Assembly: GCF_001644605.1 (NCBI RefSeq)
Contig: NZ_CP011388.1
Coordinates: 892,501 to 956,500, forward strand
Direction of reading: 5' to 3'
Source of the DNA: Paenibacillus swuensis
GTDB taxonomy: Bacteria; Bacillota; Bacilli; Paenibacillales; DY6
DNA: 64,000 bases
Under the pieces are notes generated by a model, which searched no databases, was not told where the DNA came from, and worked only from the letters and a program-made list of their open reading frames with translations. This document shows positions 1 to 8,057 of the stretch, in pieces; position 1 is the first letter of the stretch; every line of letters starts with the position of its first letter. The position numbers and the translations under genes are program-made.

Positions 1-791
1 AAGAACAGGTTCTTCGAAATCCGCGGGTCGAGCAGCTTCATGCTGTTGGCGTAGTAGCTTTGGATCGTGTTGATGATGCCCAGATGGCCCTTGAATGGAT
101 GGCCGTGCACCTTCAGCTTTCCAAGATTCTTCATAATCCCGTCACGTACAAAATAATCATATCCCTGCGCCAAACAAGTATCAATCATATCCAACAGCAG
201 CGATGTGCTCATGAGATACATTTCCATCGACACCTTGTTGCTGCGGGAGCGGCCGGTATGCTCCTCCATCACGGTCACCCGTCCGTTCTCATCGGTCTCG
301 ATCCGGCGGAACTTGGAGTTTTCCTCGTCGCTGATTTCCTTGTAGACCATCGTAATGTCCGCGCCGGAGCTCACATGTGACTCCAACACTTCGCAATAGT
401 CGATGTTGCACACAATGTGACTGCGGGAAATCAGCACATAAGGCTTGTTGCTTCTATAGAAATAATCGCGGTGACTGTAGAAATTGTACAGGTCGCCCTT
501 CATCAATTCGCGCATCTCGTCAATGGACGGAGGCAGAACGAACAACCCGCCGCGCTTGCGGTCGAGATCCCATTCCTGACCTGAACCGAGATGGTCCATC
601 AGCGAACGGTACTTTTTGTGCACGAACACAGCCACGTCTTCCAGACCCGAATTCACCATATTACTCAATGCAAAATCAATCAAACGATACCGTCCCCCAA
701 AAGGCACAGAGGCAATCGTGCGGTTATACGTCAGTTCTTCAAGATCATCCGGTTCATTAACGAGATTAATTACGCCCATAATTTGCTTCAT
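1..791 (-). CDS. glgD: GlgD, glucose-1-phosphate adenylyltransferase regulatory-type subunit (partial, 3' end off window)
   Basis: Reading leftward from the ATG at 789-791, the frame stays open to base 1, giving about 263 residues. The product begins MKQIMGVINL and has the nucleotidyltransferase features of the ADP-glucose pyrophosphorylase family, including FGGRYRLIDFALSNM and a DLDRKRGGLFVLPP segment. It lacks the glycine-rich AGGEGRRL loop seen in the neighbouring GlgC, which is the usual mark of GlgD. GlgD partners GlgC in making ADP-glucose, the glycogen donor, in the cytoplasm of Firmicutes. A GGGGGAG ribosome site lies just upstream and glgC ends 16 bases before it, so the two are co-transcribed. 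The C-terminal part, including the left-handed beta-helix, is outside the window. Function as a regulatory subunit is inferred from the family. Confidence 0.93.
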   Translation of the reverse strand, partial: MKQIMGVINLVNEPDDLEELTYNRTIASVPFGGRYRLIDFALSNMVNSGLEDVAVFVHKKYRSLMDHLGSGQEWDLDRKRGGLFVLPPSIDEMRELMKGDLYNFYSHRDYFYRSNKPYVLISRSHIVCNIDYCEVLESHVSSGADITMVYKEISDEENSKFRRIETDENGRVTVMEEHTGRSRSNKVSMEMYLMSTSLLLDMIDTCLAQGYDYFVRDGIMKNLGKLKVHGHPFKGHLGIINTIQSYYANSMKLLDPRISKNLF

Positions 792-807
792 CTGTACCCG
801 CTCCCCC

Positions 808-1959
808 TTATACCTGGCTCAATGGCTGTTCGATTCTCTCATTGTTGCCGATCAACGTTATTTCCTTGCCGTCTTCCCCGATCACACAACCATCCTCAAC
901 GACGGTATGCTCCCCTATAATGGCTCTTGTAATCTTGACGTTTCGGCCAATCTTCGCGTTCGGCATGATAACGGAATCTTTAATTTCCGTATTCTCTCCA
1001 ACTTGAACGCCGTAGAAAAGCACGGAATGATCAATAGAACCGTACACGGTGCAGCCTTCGTTCACCAAGGAACGCTTCACGGAAGCGCCTGCCGCGATGT
1101 ATTGAGGAGGCTGATAAGGATTAACGGAATAAATTCGCAGATCCTTGTCGTTCAGATTAAGCTTTGGTTCATTATCTAACAAGTCCATATTGGCCGCCCA
1201 AAGGCTTTCAATCGTACCTACATCTTTCCAGTAGCCTTCGAACGCGTAGGCGGACAATTTCCGATTGTCTCCCAGCATCGCGGGGATGACGTCTTTCCCG
1301 AAATCCTTGGTGGATTCCGGATTCGCCTCATCTTGCTCCAGATATTGACGCAGCACATCCCAACGGAAAATGTACACGCCCATGGAAGCCAGATTACTCT
1401 TCGGTTCCTTCGGTTTCTCGGAGAAATCCGTTACCCGGCCGTCCTCGTCCGCGCTCATGATTCCGAAGCGGCTCGCTTCGTCCCAAGGCACTTCAATGAC
1501 CGCAATCGTAGCGTCCGCTTGTTGCTCCTTATGGAAATCGAGCATGAGATTGTAATTCATTTTGTAAATATGATCACCTGAAATCACAAGGACGTACTCC
1601 GGATTATATTGTTCAATAAAGCCCATATTCTGATAGATGGCATTCGCCGTACCGCTGTACCAATCCGCTCCGGTTTGCTGCGCGTAAGGAGGCAGCACGA
1701 AGACGCCCCCGTTCTTCCGGTCGAGATCCCACGGGCTTCCGATGCCGATGTAGGAGTTAAGCACAAGCGGTTGATACTGGGTAAGCACGCCTACGGTATC
1801 AATTCTGGAATTGGTGCAGTTACTCAGGGTAAAATCGATAATGCGGTATTTGCCCCCGAAATGCACAGCCGGCTTCGCCAATTCTTTCGTCAGGACGCCC
1901 AATCTGCGCCCTTCACCGCCTGCAAGCAGCATAGCGACCATTTCTTTACCTCTTGGCAT
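808..1959 (-). CDS. glgC: GlgC, glucose-1-phosphate adenylyltransferase
   Basis: A 383-residue protein that makes ADP-glucose from ATP and glucose-1-phosphate, the committed step of bacterial glycogen synthesis. The N-terminal pyrophosphorylase signature is clear: [13 protein letters not shown] at residues 9-21, then [15 protein letters not shown]. The middle carries [13 protein letters not shown] and FSEKP motifs, and the C-terminal third is the hexapeptide beta-helix typical of the family. Length matches Bacillus-type GlgC. It lies between glgB (34 bases upstream) and glgD (16 bases downstream) on the minus strand, an ordinary glgBCD operon. No glycogen synthase gene (glgA) or phosphorylase is visible; in Bacillus they follow glgD, which here is beyond the left edge. 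Confidence 0.96.
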   Translation of the reverse strand: MPRGKEMVAMLLAGGEGRRLGVLTKELAKPAVHFGGKYRIIDFTLSNCTNSRIDTVGVLTQYQPLVLNSYIGIGSPWDLDRKNGGVFVLPPYAQQTGADWYSGTANAIYQNMGFIEQYNPEYVLVISGDHIYKMNYNLMLDFHKEQQADATIAVIEVPWDEASRFGIMSADEDGRVTDFSEKPKEPKSNLASMGVYIFRWDVLRQYLEQDEANPESTKDFGKDVIPAMLGDNRKLSAYAFEGYWKDVGTIESLWAANMDLLDNEPKLNLNDKDLRIYSVNPYQPPQYIAAGASVKRSLVNEGCTVYGSIDHSVLFYGVQVGENTEIKDSVIMPNAKIGRNVKITRAIIGEHTVVEDGCVIGEDGKEITLIGNNERIEQPLSQV

Positions 1960-1992
1960 GGATATGTCCCCCTTTATGGAATGATGTTACGT

Positions 1993-3927
1993 TTATAGGC
2001 TGGGGTTCTTTCTCGGTGCAGCTTTCCGTGTTGAACTGTATTCAAACATGACCGCTGCGAGCGGAGGAACCTTCATCGTTATACTGTAAGGCTGGTTGTG
2101 CCACGGAACACGTTCCGCTTTAACAGGCTCGCTGTTCACTTGACCAGAGCCGCCGTATGGGACGGCATCACTGTTAAGCACTTCTGTGTACGTACCCGCG
2201 CGCGGAACGCCCACCCGGTATTCCATATAAGTAGCCGGCGTGAAGTTCGTAACGCAGATCAGGAAGTCTGTTTTTTTAACCCCTTGCCGGATAAATGAAA
2301 CGATGCTCTGGGCTTCGTCGTCGGCATCAATCCACTGAAAACCTTCATGGGAATGATCGAGCTGCCAAAGCGGCGCCTGAGCTTGGTAGAAATGGTTCAA
2401 GTCCTTCACATACCGGTGCATAGCCGCGTGCATGTCATAGTCTAGCAGGAACCAGTCAATCTCCCATAAATCCTTCCATTCCGCAAAATGTCCCAGCTCC
2501 CCGCCCATGAACAGCAATTTCTTGCCCGGATGCGCCATCTGGTAGCCGTAAAGGGTGCGGAGTCCGGCGAACTTTTGCCAGTAGTCTCCCGGCATCTTGT
2601 CCAGTAAGGATTTCTTGCCATGAACCACCTCGTCATGCGAGAACGGCAATACGTAATTCTCCGAGTAGGTGTACATGAAGGAAAACGTAAGCAGATTATG
2701 GCGATGCTTGCGCGCGTGCGTTTCGGTCTCCATGTATTCCAGCACATCATTCATCCAGCCCATGTTCCACTTGTAGTTGAAGCCTAGTCCGCCTTGATCC
2801 GTAGGTCCGGTCACAAGCGGCCAATCCGTGGAATCCTCGGCCATCATCAATGCTTGCGGATACTCGGAGAATACCGTTTCGTTCAGCTTGCGCAGGAAGT
2901 CTACCGCTTCGAGATTTTCTTGCCCGCCATCCCGGTTGAGCGGAGGATCCTCTTCGTTGTTCCCAAATCCGAGATACAGCATGCTCGCCACCGCATCGAC
3001 TCTTAAACCGTCCACATGGTACACGTCCATCCAAAATAAAGCGTTCGAAATCAGGAAGCTCATCACTTCAGGCTTTCCAAAGTCAAAGCTTAGTGTGCCC
3101 CACTGCTTCTTCTCCGCGATTCGCGGGTCTTGAGGCTCGAATTGGGGTGTGCCGTCAAACAGGCGAAGTCCGTGATCATCCTTGCAGAAATGCCCGGGTA
3201 CCCAGTCAACGATGACGCCTACGCCTTGTTGATGGGCGCGGTCTACGAACATTTTGAACTGATCCGGGGTGCCGTATCGGCTTGTTACCGCGAAGTACCC
3301 TGTAATCTGATAGCCCCATGAACGGTCAAAAGGATGCTCCGACACCGGCAGCAACTCAATGTGTGTATACCCCAGCTCCACCGCGTAGTCGACCAATTCA
3401 GTCGCCAGTTCCTCGTACGTGTAAAACAACTCTTTCCCTTTAATCTTCCACGTGCCCAGGTGAACTTCATAGATGTTCAGCGGATTGTTGTAAACGACGG
3501 CGCCTTTCTTCTTCTTATTCTTGTTCCAGGCGATGTCTCCCCATTCATATCCGTCTAAAGGATATACGATGGAAGCGGTGTTTGGTCTCAGCTCCGCGTA
3601 AAAGGCGTATGGATCCGCTTTCAGCTTAATTTCGCCGTTGTGGGCATGCACCTCGTACTTGTACAGATCTCCCTGCGTGACGCCCGGAACGAACAGCGTC
3701 CATAAGCCGGATTCCTCGATGCGATGCATGGGGTGCTGCTCCGTCTGCCAACCGTTGAACGAACCGGCGAGCCTTACTTCACGGGCATTCGGTGCCCAGA
3801 CGGTAAAACGCGTTCCTGCCAACCCGTCCTCGGTTAGGGGGTGCGCGCCGAGCATGCGATAACTGTGGAACAAGTTCCCTTGATGGAACAAGTAAATATC
3901 GTGCGAGCTTGGGAACGTGCCGCTCAT
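1993..3927 (-). CDS. glgB: GlgB, 1,4-alpha-glucan branching enzyme (GH13)
   Basis: A 644-residue branching enzyme that cuts alpha-1,4 glucan and re-attaches the piece by an alpha-1,6 link. Domain order: an N-terminal CBM48 (about residues 20-115, with FTVWAPNAREVRLAGSFNGW), the GH13 barrel, and a C-terminal beta domain. The GH13 catalytic residues are visible: nucleophile Asp in DGLRVDAV (about 310), acid/base Glu in MMAEDSTDWP (about 363), and Asp in LPFSHDEVVHGK (about 431). It is the first gene of the minus-strand glg operon, 33 bases ahead of glgC. The start ATG has an AAGGATGG ribosome site. The 5' region to 4183 is AT-rich but I cannot place a confident promoter in it. Confidence 0.96.
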   Translation of the reverse strand: MSGTFPSSHDIYLFHQGNLFHSYRMLGAHPLTEDGLAGTRFTVWAPNAREVRLAGSFNGWQTEQHPMHRIEESGLWTLFVPGVTQGDLYKYEVHAHNGEIKLKADPYAFYAELRPNTASIVYPLDGYEWGDIAWNKNKKKKGAVVYNNPLNIYEVHLGTWKIKGKELFYTYEELATELVDYAVELGYTHIELLPVSEHPFDRSWGYQITGYFAVTSRYGTPDQFKMFVDRAHQQGVGVIVDWVPGHFCKDDHGLRLFDGTPQFEPQDPRIAEKKQWGTLSFDFGKPEVMSFLISNALFWMDVYHVDGLRVDAVASMLYLGFGNNEEDPPLNRDGGQENLEAVDFLRKLNETVFSEYPQALMMAEDSTDWPLVTGPTDQGGLGFNYKWNMGWMNDVLEYMETETHARKHRHNLLTFSFMYTYSENYVLPFSHDEVVHGKKSLLDKMPGDYWQKFAGLRTLYGYQMAHPGKKLLFMGGELGHFAEWKDLWEIDWFLLDYDMHAAMHRYVKDLNHFYQAQAPLWQLDHSHEGFQWIDADDEAQSIVSFIRQGVKKTDFLICVTNFTPATYMEYRVGVPRAGTYTEVLNSDAVPYGGSGQVNSEPVKAERVPWHNQPYSITMKVPPLAAVMFEYSSTRKAAPRKNPSL

Positions 3928-4183
3928 GGATGACCATCCTTTCTTGAATCTAAAACACTGATGTTATTAACTACTACACGAAAACCGCAAAATCCTTTGA
4001 AAATGGAAAGAAACATGGAACTATTTTTGAAATTATCAGAAATATGAAAGAATTTGGGCGAAAACGACCATTTTCGACAAAAAGCTTGGGGTGGAGGAAT
4101 TATTTTTCATAAAAGTGGAAAGGGTTTCTCATACTAAATCTAAATCACAATCAGGTGGCTTCAGCCGTCAAAAAAGGAGTTTG
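3928..4183. other. AT-rich intergenic region between divergent genes
   Basis: About 255 bases separate the start of glgB (minus) from the secreted VCBS-like gene (plus). It must hold the glg operon promoter and the promoter for the plus-strand gene. It is A/T-rich with several poly-A and poly-T tracts, but no clear sigma-A pair, operator or terminator can be named. An AAAAAAGGAG ribosome site for the plus-strand gene ends at 4179. Confidence 0.4.
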
Positions 4184-4991
4184 ATGCTTTATCATTTCCT
4201 CTGGATTCAAATGGCTATCCGCCGGAGCGGTATGTTGCCTGTCCGTTCTCATCATGATTCCCTTCAGCGCAGCAGCTTCCGGAAATCAAACCATATTACA
4301 TTACCCAGTTTCGGCTCCGGTGAAACAGGTGTTGCAAACGGTAAATCTGGATGTGACCGGGGACGGCAAGCCGGATACGGTGGAGTTGACCGGGGTGAAA
4401 TCCAACGAGCTGGATTCCGCTTATAACGAGAAGTTGATGGTTTCTGTCAAGGACGGGGGAAGCGGTAAAGTTACCGTTTTGAACATTGGAGAAGGGTATA
4501 CACCGGTGTTGCGTACATGCGATTTTACAGGGGATGGCGTGCCTGAAGTGTATGTTTCGGTACCGAACGGGGGGACAGCGGGGCTGTCGGACTTCTTCAT
4601 CTACTCGCTGGCCAAAGGGAAGGCGAAGAAATTGCCTGTTCCCGCTCCGCTAAAGGCGACCGGCGATTATGAGAAGGATTATACGGTGAGGTTCGAGGTG
4701 CCGGAGCAGAAGAAGACGTTCCGTGTGGATGTGAAGGACCGTCAGGCGATTTATGACGAGCAAGGGCTGTACAAGGACGGCGCGTTGCTGCGGCCACTGG
4801 AGGCGACCGTGCTGGAGTTTGCGGAGCTGCGTCCGATGGACACCAATAAGGACGGCGTCTGCGAGTTGGTGGGCATCCAGCGCTCCACCGGCCTCGCCAA
4901 CGCGGACACAATCGCGTATGCGCTGTCGCTGTGGAAGTTCGCGGAGGGCAAGTGGACGCTGGCGAACACGGTTGTGGTGAAGGCGAAGTAG
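4184..4991 (+). pseudogene. Secreted VCBS/FG-GAP-like protein with apparent 1-base frameshift at its start
   Basis: The main frame (positions divisible by 3) gives a protein of about 245 residues from the internal ATG at 4254, with calcium-binding-like repeats VTGDGKPDTVEL, FTGDGVPEVYVS and TNKDGVCELV typical of VCBS/FG-GAP exported proteins. That ATG lies inside an obvious signal peptide: codons read in the same frame upstream (4188-4253) encode a hydrophobic stretch ending in FSAAASG, but this frame has no ATG, GTG or TTG start, only a TGA at 4182. The well-placed start, ATG at 4184 after AAAAAAGGAG, is in a different frame. Removing one base at 4187 would join it perfectly to the signal peptide. 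So this is either a real frameshift, a sequencing error, or a gene using an unusual start. Surface or wall location is inferred. Function unknown. Confidence 0.6.
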
Positions 4992-5066
4992 GGGAGGGCA
5001 CAGGTTATTCTTAAGTGACACTTATTGCACTAGTCGCACTTGTCGCACAGTCGGTGGCACCACTCT

Positions 5067-5256
5067 ACTCTAACGAACCCTACAGAACCTTAAAGCCTCT
5101 AAATCGGCATCTAACACTTCCAACGAACTCACAGGACGCTTAGCCGTCAAATAGTTCTTTGATTCTAGTTTTTTGGCCTCTAAGCGTTGCCTGGGTTCGT
5201 TAGAGTGGGGAATGTGGCCAATTGTCACGCTAAGCGCTCGCTAGATTCGTTAGAGA
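5067..5256. repeat. Inverted repeat ACTCTAACGAACCC / GGGTTCGTTAGAGT with a third partial copy
   Basis: In the gene-free stretch after the VCBS-like gene, a 14-base sequence at 5067-5080 recurs as its exact reverse complement at 5193-5206. A shortened copy (ATTCGTTAGAGA) lies at 5245-5256. The pieces between also share short words such as CTAAGCG. The arms are 112 bases apart, too far for a simple terminator. It may be the remnant of a small repeated element. It lies directly before the 51-bp tandem array. Confidence 0.6.
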
Positions 5257-5302
5257 GCCAGAATCTTGAACAAGTACAAGCATTCTCGGGGGCGCGGCCT
5301 GG

Positions 5303-5558
5303 CGGCATCTTTTAGTGTCCCCAGGGGCACTATTTCCGCTGCTGGCGGTCTCGCGGCGACTTTTAGTGTCCCTAGGGACACTATTTCCGCTGAGCACGGC
5401 CTCGCGGCGACTTTTAGTGTCCCATGGGGCACTATTCCCGCTGAGCACGGCCTCGCGGCGACTTTTAGTGTCCCATGGGGCACTATTCCCGCTGCTGGCG
5501 GTCTCGCGGCGTCTTTTAGTGTCCCCTGGGACACTATTCCCGCTGGGCGCGGCCGGGC
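5303..5558. repeat. Five-copy tandem repeat, period 51 bp, each with an 18-bp palindrome
   Basis: Five units start their palindrome at 5314, 5365, 5416, 5467 and 5518, a period of exactly 51 bases. Each unit has AGTGTCCC, two variable bases, then the complementary arm (for example AGTGTCCCTAGGGACACT in unit 2). The two central bases differ between units (CA, TA, AT, AT, CT) while the stem still pairs, allowing G-T pairs. Between palindromes is a G/C-rich segment of the type CGCTG-CTGGCGGT-CTCGCGGCG. Because 51 is a multiple of three, long spurious open frames run through the array on both strands. The last unit overlaps the 3' end of the SRPBCC gene. Confidence 0.9.
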
Positions 5559-6028
5559 GGATACCCGCACCTCGTCCCGCCCCGCTCCGCCAACCTCTTC
5601 AACTCGTGCGGGCGGGAGGCGATGAAGGTGGTCATGTACTTTTGCAGAAAAAGATAGTCCGCTGCCCGCCCCAACCAACCCAAAGGTGACCTGTACTCGA
5701 ACACGTCGCGCATGATCGTCCCCTCGCCCGCCTCCACAAACTCATGCACATGTGTAAACGACGCAAAAGCCCCCTTCACCATCACATCGGTAAAGGTAAA
5801 CGGTCGTTCCATCTCCGTAATTCGCGCAGTCAACCTCTGCTTCACTCCAAAATGAACCGCCTCCCACGTCACACTTTCCCCCTTTTGCAACAAACCCGTT
5901 GTGACCCCGCCGACCGCGCGCTCTCGGGTACCGGACGTCGTCAACGTATGCGCCCCCACATCCCGAGCCAAATCGAAACACAACTCTATCGGCGCATCAA
6001 TCCAGATTTCATGCACAATTTTAGGCAC
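5534..6028 (-). CDS. SRPBCC-family ligand-binding protein
   Basis: A 164-residue protein beginning MPKIVHEIWIDAPIELCFDLARDV, the standard opening strand and helix of the SRPBCC (START/Bet v1-like) fold used by polyketide cyclase-like and activator-of-Hsp90-like proteins. It has the expected mid-domain elements (TWEAVHFGVKQRLTARITEMERPFTFTDVMVKGAF) and the C-terminal helix LKRLAE. The family binds hydrophobic ligands in a cavity; the actual ligand is unknown. The last 15 or so residues after LKRLAERGG, and the stop codon, come from the 51-bp tandem repeat array, so the native C-terminus was probably replaced or extended when the array formed. No obvious operon partner. Confidence 0.8.
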   Translation of the reverse strand: MPKIVHEIWIDAPIELCFDLARDVGAHTLTTSGTRERAVGGVTTGLLQKGESVTWEAVHFGVKQRLTARITEMERPFTFTDVMVKGAFASFTHVHEFVEAGEGTIMRDVFEYRSPLGWLGRAADYLFLQKYMTTFIASRPHELKRLAERGGTRCGYPPGRAQRE

Positions 6029-6164
6029 AGTTCCTCACCTCCGACACATATCCCATATATAAACTCAGTGCGCCATATTTAATACCAAACCAGCGCGCAG
6101 AGATTACTCTGTAACAGCATACAAATATGTCATCTGAATAACGGGCCAGGCCCCTTAACAAGGT

Positions 6165-6437
6165 GCTGAGTCAATGGGATATCCGCCTTTTTCACTCTCT
6201 GCAGATACGCAGCTGCCTCCATGCTAGAATCATCACCCATCCCTCAGCCCGAAATCCTCCTCAACCTGCTGAGTCAATGGGATATCCGCCTTTTTCATTC
6301 TCGGCAGACAGGGAGCTACCTCCACGCTAGAATCATCACCTATGCCTCATCCCGGATCCTCCTCAACCTGCTGAGTCAACGGGATATCCGCCTTTTTCAC
6401 TATCGGCAGATAGGCAACTACCTCCCCGCGACCGCCT
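6165..6437. repeat. Three-copy tandem repeat, period about 103 bp, with CTGAG-N5-GGGATA core
   Basis: Units have their CTGAG at 6166, 6269 and 6371, each followed by TCAAYGGGATATCCGCC and TTTTTCA. The rest of the unit (GCAGAYAGGSAGCTACCTCC, CTAGAATCATCACC, CCTCCTCAACC) is also repeated, with point differences; the third unit is cut short at about 6437. The core recurs singly at 56751, 56858, 58073 and 62782, and in modified form at 47.6-47.9 kb. The array fills the gap between the SRPBCC gene and the end of the response regulator gene. Nothing else is visible in 6029-6164. Confidence 0.88.
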
Positions 6438-6452
6438 CACCAATCCCAGCGC

Positions 6453-8057
6453 CTATATGTACTCGCTCGGCTTATGCCCCGTGAAATCCTTAAACACCTT
6501 ATTAAAGTAGCTTGTCGTCTCAAAACCCAGCATCAGCGCGATCTCCTGAATCGGTTTACCTGATTCCCGTAGCAGCAGTTTGGCTTTCTCCATCTTTTGG
6601 CCGGTCACATATTCGATGAAGCTCATGTCGGTCTCCTTCTTGAACAGCCTGCTGAAATAACTCGGGTTCAGATGCAGCATGCCCGCAACTTCCTCAAGCG
6701 AGATCTTCGTATGCAAGTGGAGCTCGACATACCGCTTGGCTTCCGCAATTTCGGTGCGGCGGGACGACTTCGCGATTGTAGCCATCACCGTTAAAGCCTC
6801 CTCGTAGAAGGACTGCATCCAATCCTCCAGCTCATGAACCGTCTCTTTCGTCGCGACGCTCCGATGCAACAATTCGGTGGTGTAGCTGCTGAGAAAGTGC
6901 TGCAAGGAATGCAGCTTGGACTGTGTATCCATCATCATGCGCAGAGCGAAATTCCGAAGCTGTTCCGGATGGATCTGCGCATCCCGAGCGGCGCGGAACC
7001 AATCTGAAATCAGCTCCCGAATCCCCGCCCTATTCTCTTCCAGCAACCGTTTCCGAATGGACTCCATTGCCTCGGAGACATCAGCAAATAACGGACGGTT
7101 CGCAAACTGGCTATTCATCACCCGGTGAGGCAATACCGCTCGCTCCGGCAAGTAAAACCGGATTTCCGGACGTTCCGCCCACATCGATAGCTGCTTCTTC
7201 AGCTGACCCAAATCTCCCGCAGGTTCCCCGGTAACAAAGGTCATGGGCATACGCAGATATTGATTTAATTTCCCTTGAACGGACTGCAGACAATCCGCGA
7301 TCCCCTCCGCCCGGTTTACTTTAAGGTCATCCGCTGTAGGAAACAGGATGATGAATTCCCTGGAATTCATCCGAAACACTACCCCTTGATGTTCCAGTGC
7401 TTCGTCCAACAAGTTTTCGATCGCGAAGGACATGACCTCCGGCGAATGAAACCGAGCTTCTTGCTCGGTATACCGGTGCACGAATCCCCACACCGGCGTC
7501 AACACCCGGTTCTGCACCGACATTCCCAACTGGGCGAGCTCCGAAATCCACGGGCGTTCGTCCAGTAACGGGGTGCTCAGAAATTGCCTCAGAAACGTCT
7601 CCTTCGACACGGACTTATTCCGTTCCGACCTCCTGCGCATGGCTTCACGCTCTCCCTGCGCATTCGTCTCTTCATCCAGCTTCTGAACCATGGATTCAAG
7701 TATGGGTTGGAGCGTTTTGGCGCTCATCGTTTCTTTTAACACATAATCATCCACATTGAGCTTAACGGCCTTTTGGGCATACTCGAATTCATCATGACAG
7801 GAAAGGATGACGGTACGAAGCCGCTTGCTCTTAAGCTTCAGGGCATTCACCAAAGTCAGTCCGTCCATCTCGGGCATACCGATATCCGTCAACAGGATGT
7901 CCGGCATCCGCTGTTCGGCATGTTCATAAGCTTGTGCGCCGTTCACACACATAGCCTGAACTTCCAGCCCTAACGCATTCCAAGGAATGGCTTCGGACAA
8001 ATACTCCAACACCGGCAAATCATCATCAACCAACATGATTGTGTACACTGGATTCAC
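6453..8057 (-). CDS. YesN-type response regulator with AraC DNA-binding domain
   Basis: A 534-residue transcription regulator. Residues 1-120 form a receiver domain with acidic pocket DDD (11-13), phospho-acceptor Asp58 in ILLTDIGMPEMDG and the conserved Lys near 108. The middle is a variable linker, and residues about 430-534 are a two-helix-turn-helix AraC domain ending YFNKVFKDFTGHKPSEYI. It pairs with the histidine kinase directly upstream; the reading frames overlap by 32 bases if the GTG at 8057 is used. An ATG seven codons later is an alternative start. Such pairs sense extracellular sugars or cell-wall state and usually activate the adjacent ABC transporter and hydrolase genes; here that is the PL8 lyase locus. 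Confidence 0.93.
   Translation of the reverse strand: MNPVYTIMLVDDDLPVLEYLSEAIPWNALGLEVQAMCVNGAQAYEHAEQRMPDILLTDIGMPEMDGLTLVNALKLKSKRLRTVILSCHDEFEYAQKAVKLNVDDYVLKETMSAKTLQPILESMVQKLDEETNAQGEREAMRRRSERNKSVSKETFLRQFLSTPLLDERPWISELAQLGMSVQNRVLTPVWGFVHRYTEQEARFHSPEVMSFAIENLLDEALEHQGVVFRMNSREFIILFPTADDLKVNRAEGIADCLQSVQGKLNQYLRMPMTFVTGEPAGDLGQLKKQLSMWAERPEIRFYLPERAVLPHRVMNSQFANRPLFADVSEAMESIRKRLLEENRAGIRELISDWFRAARDAQIHPEQLRNFALRMMMDTQSKLHSLQHFLSSYTTELLHRSVATKETVHELEDWMQSFYEEALTVMATIAKSSRRTEIAEAKRYVELHLHTKISLEEVAGMLHLNPSYFSRLFKKETDMSFIEYVTGQKMEKAKLLLRESGKPIQEIALMLGFETTSYFNKVFKDFTGHKPSEYI

Noticed and set aside
5250-5678. Long open frames on both strands through the 51-bp repeats
   Set aside because: The repeat period is a multiple of three, so open frames arise by themselves. 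They have no ribosome site and encode only low-complexity repeats.
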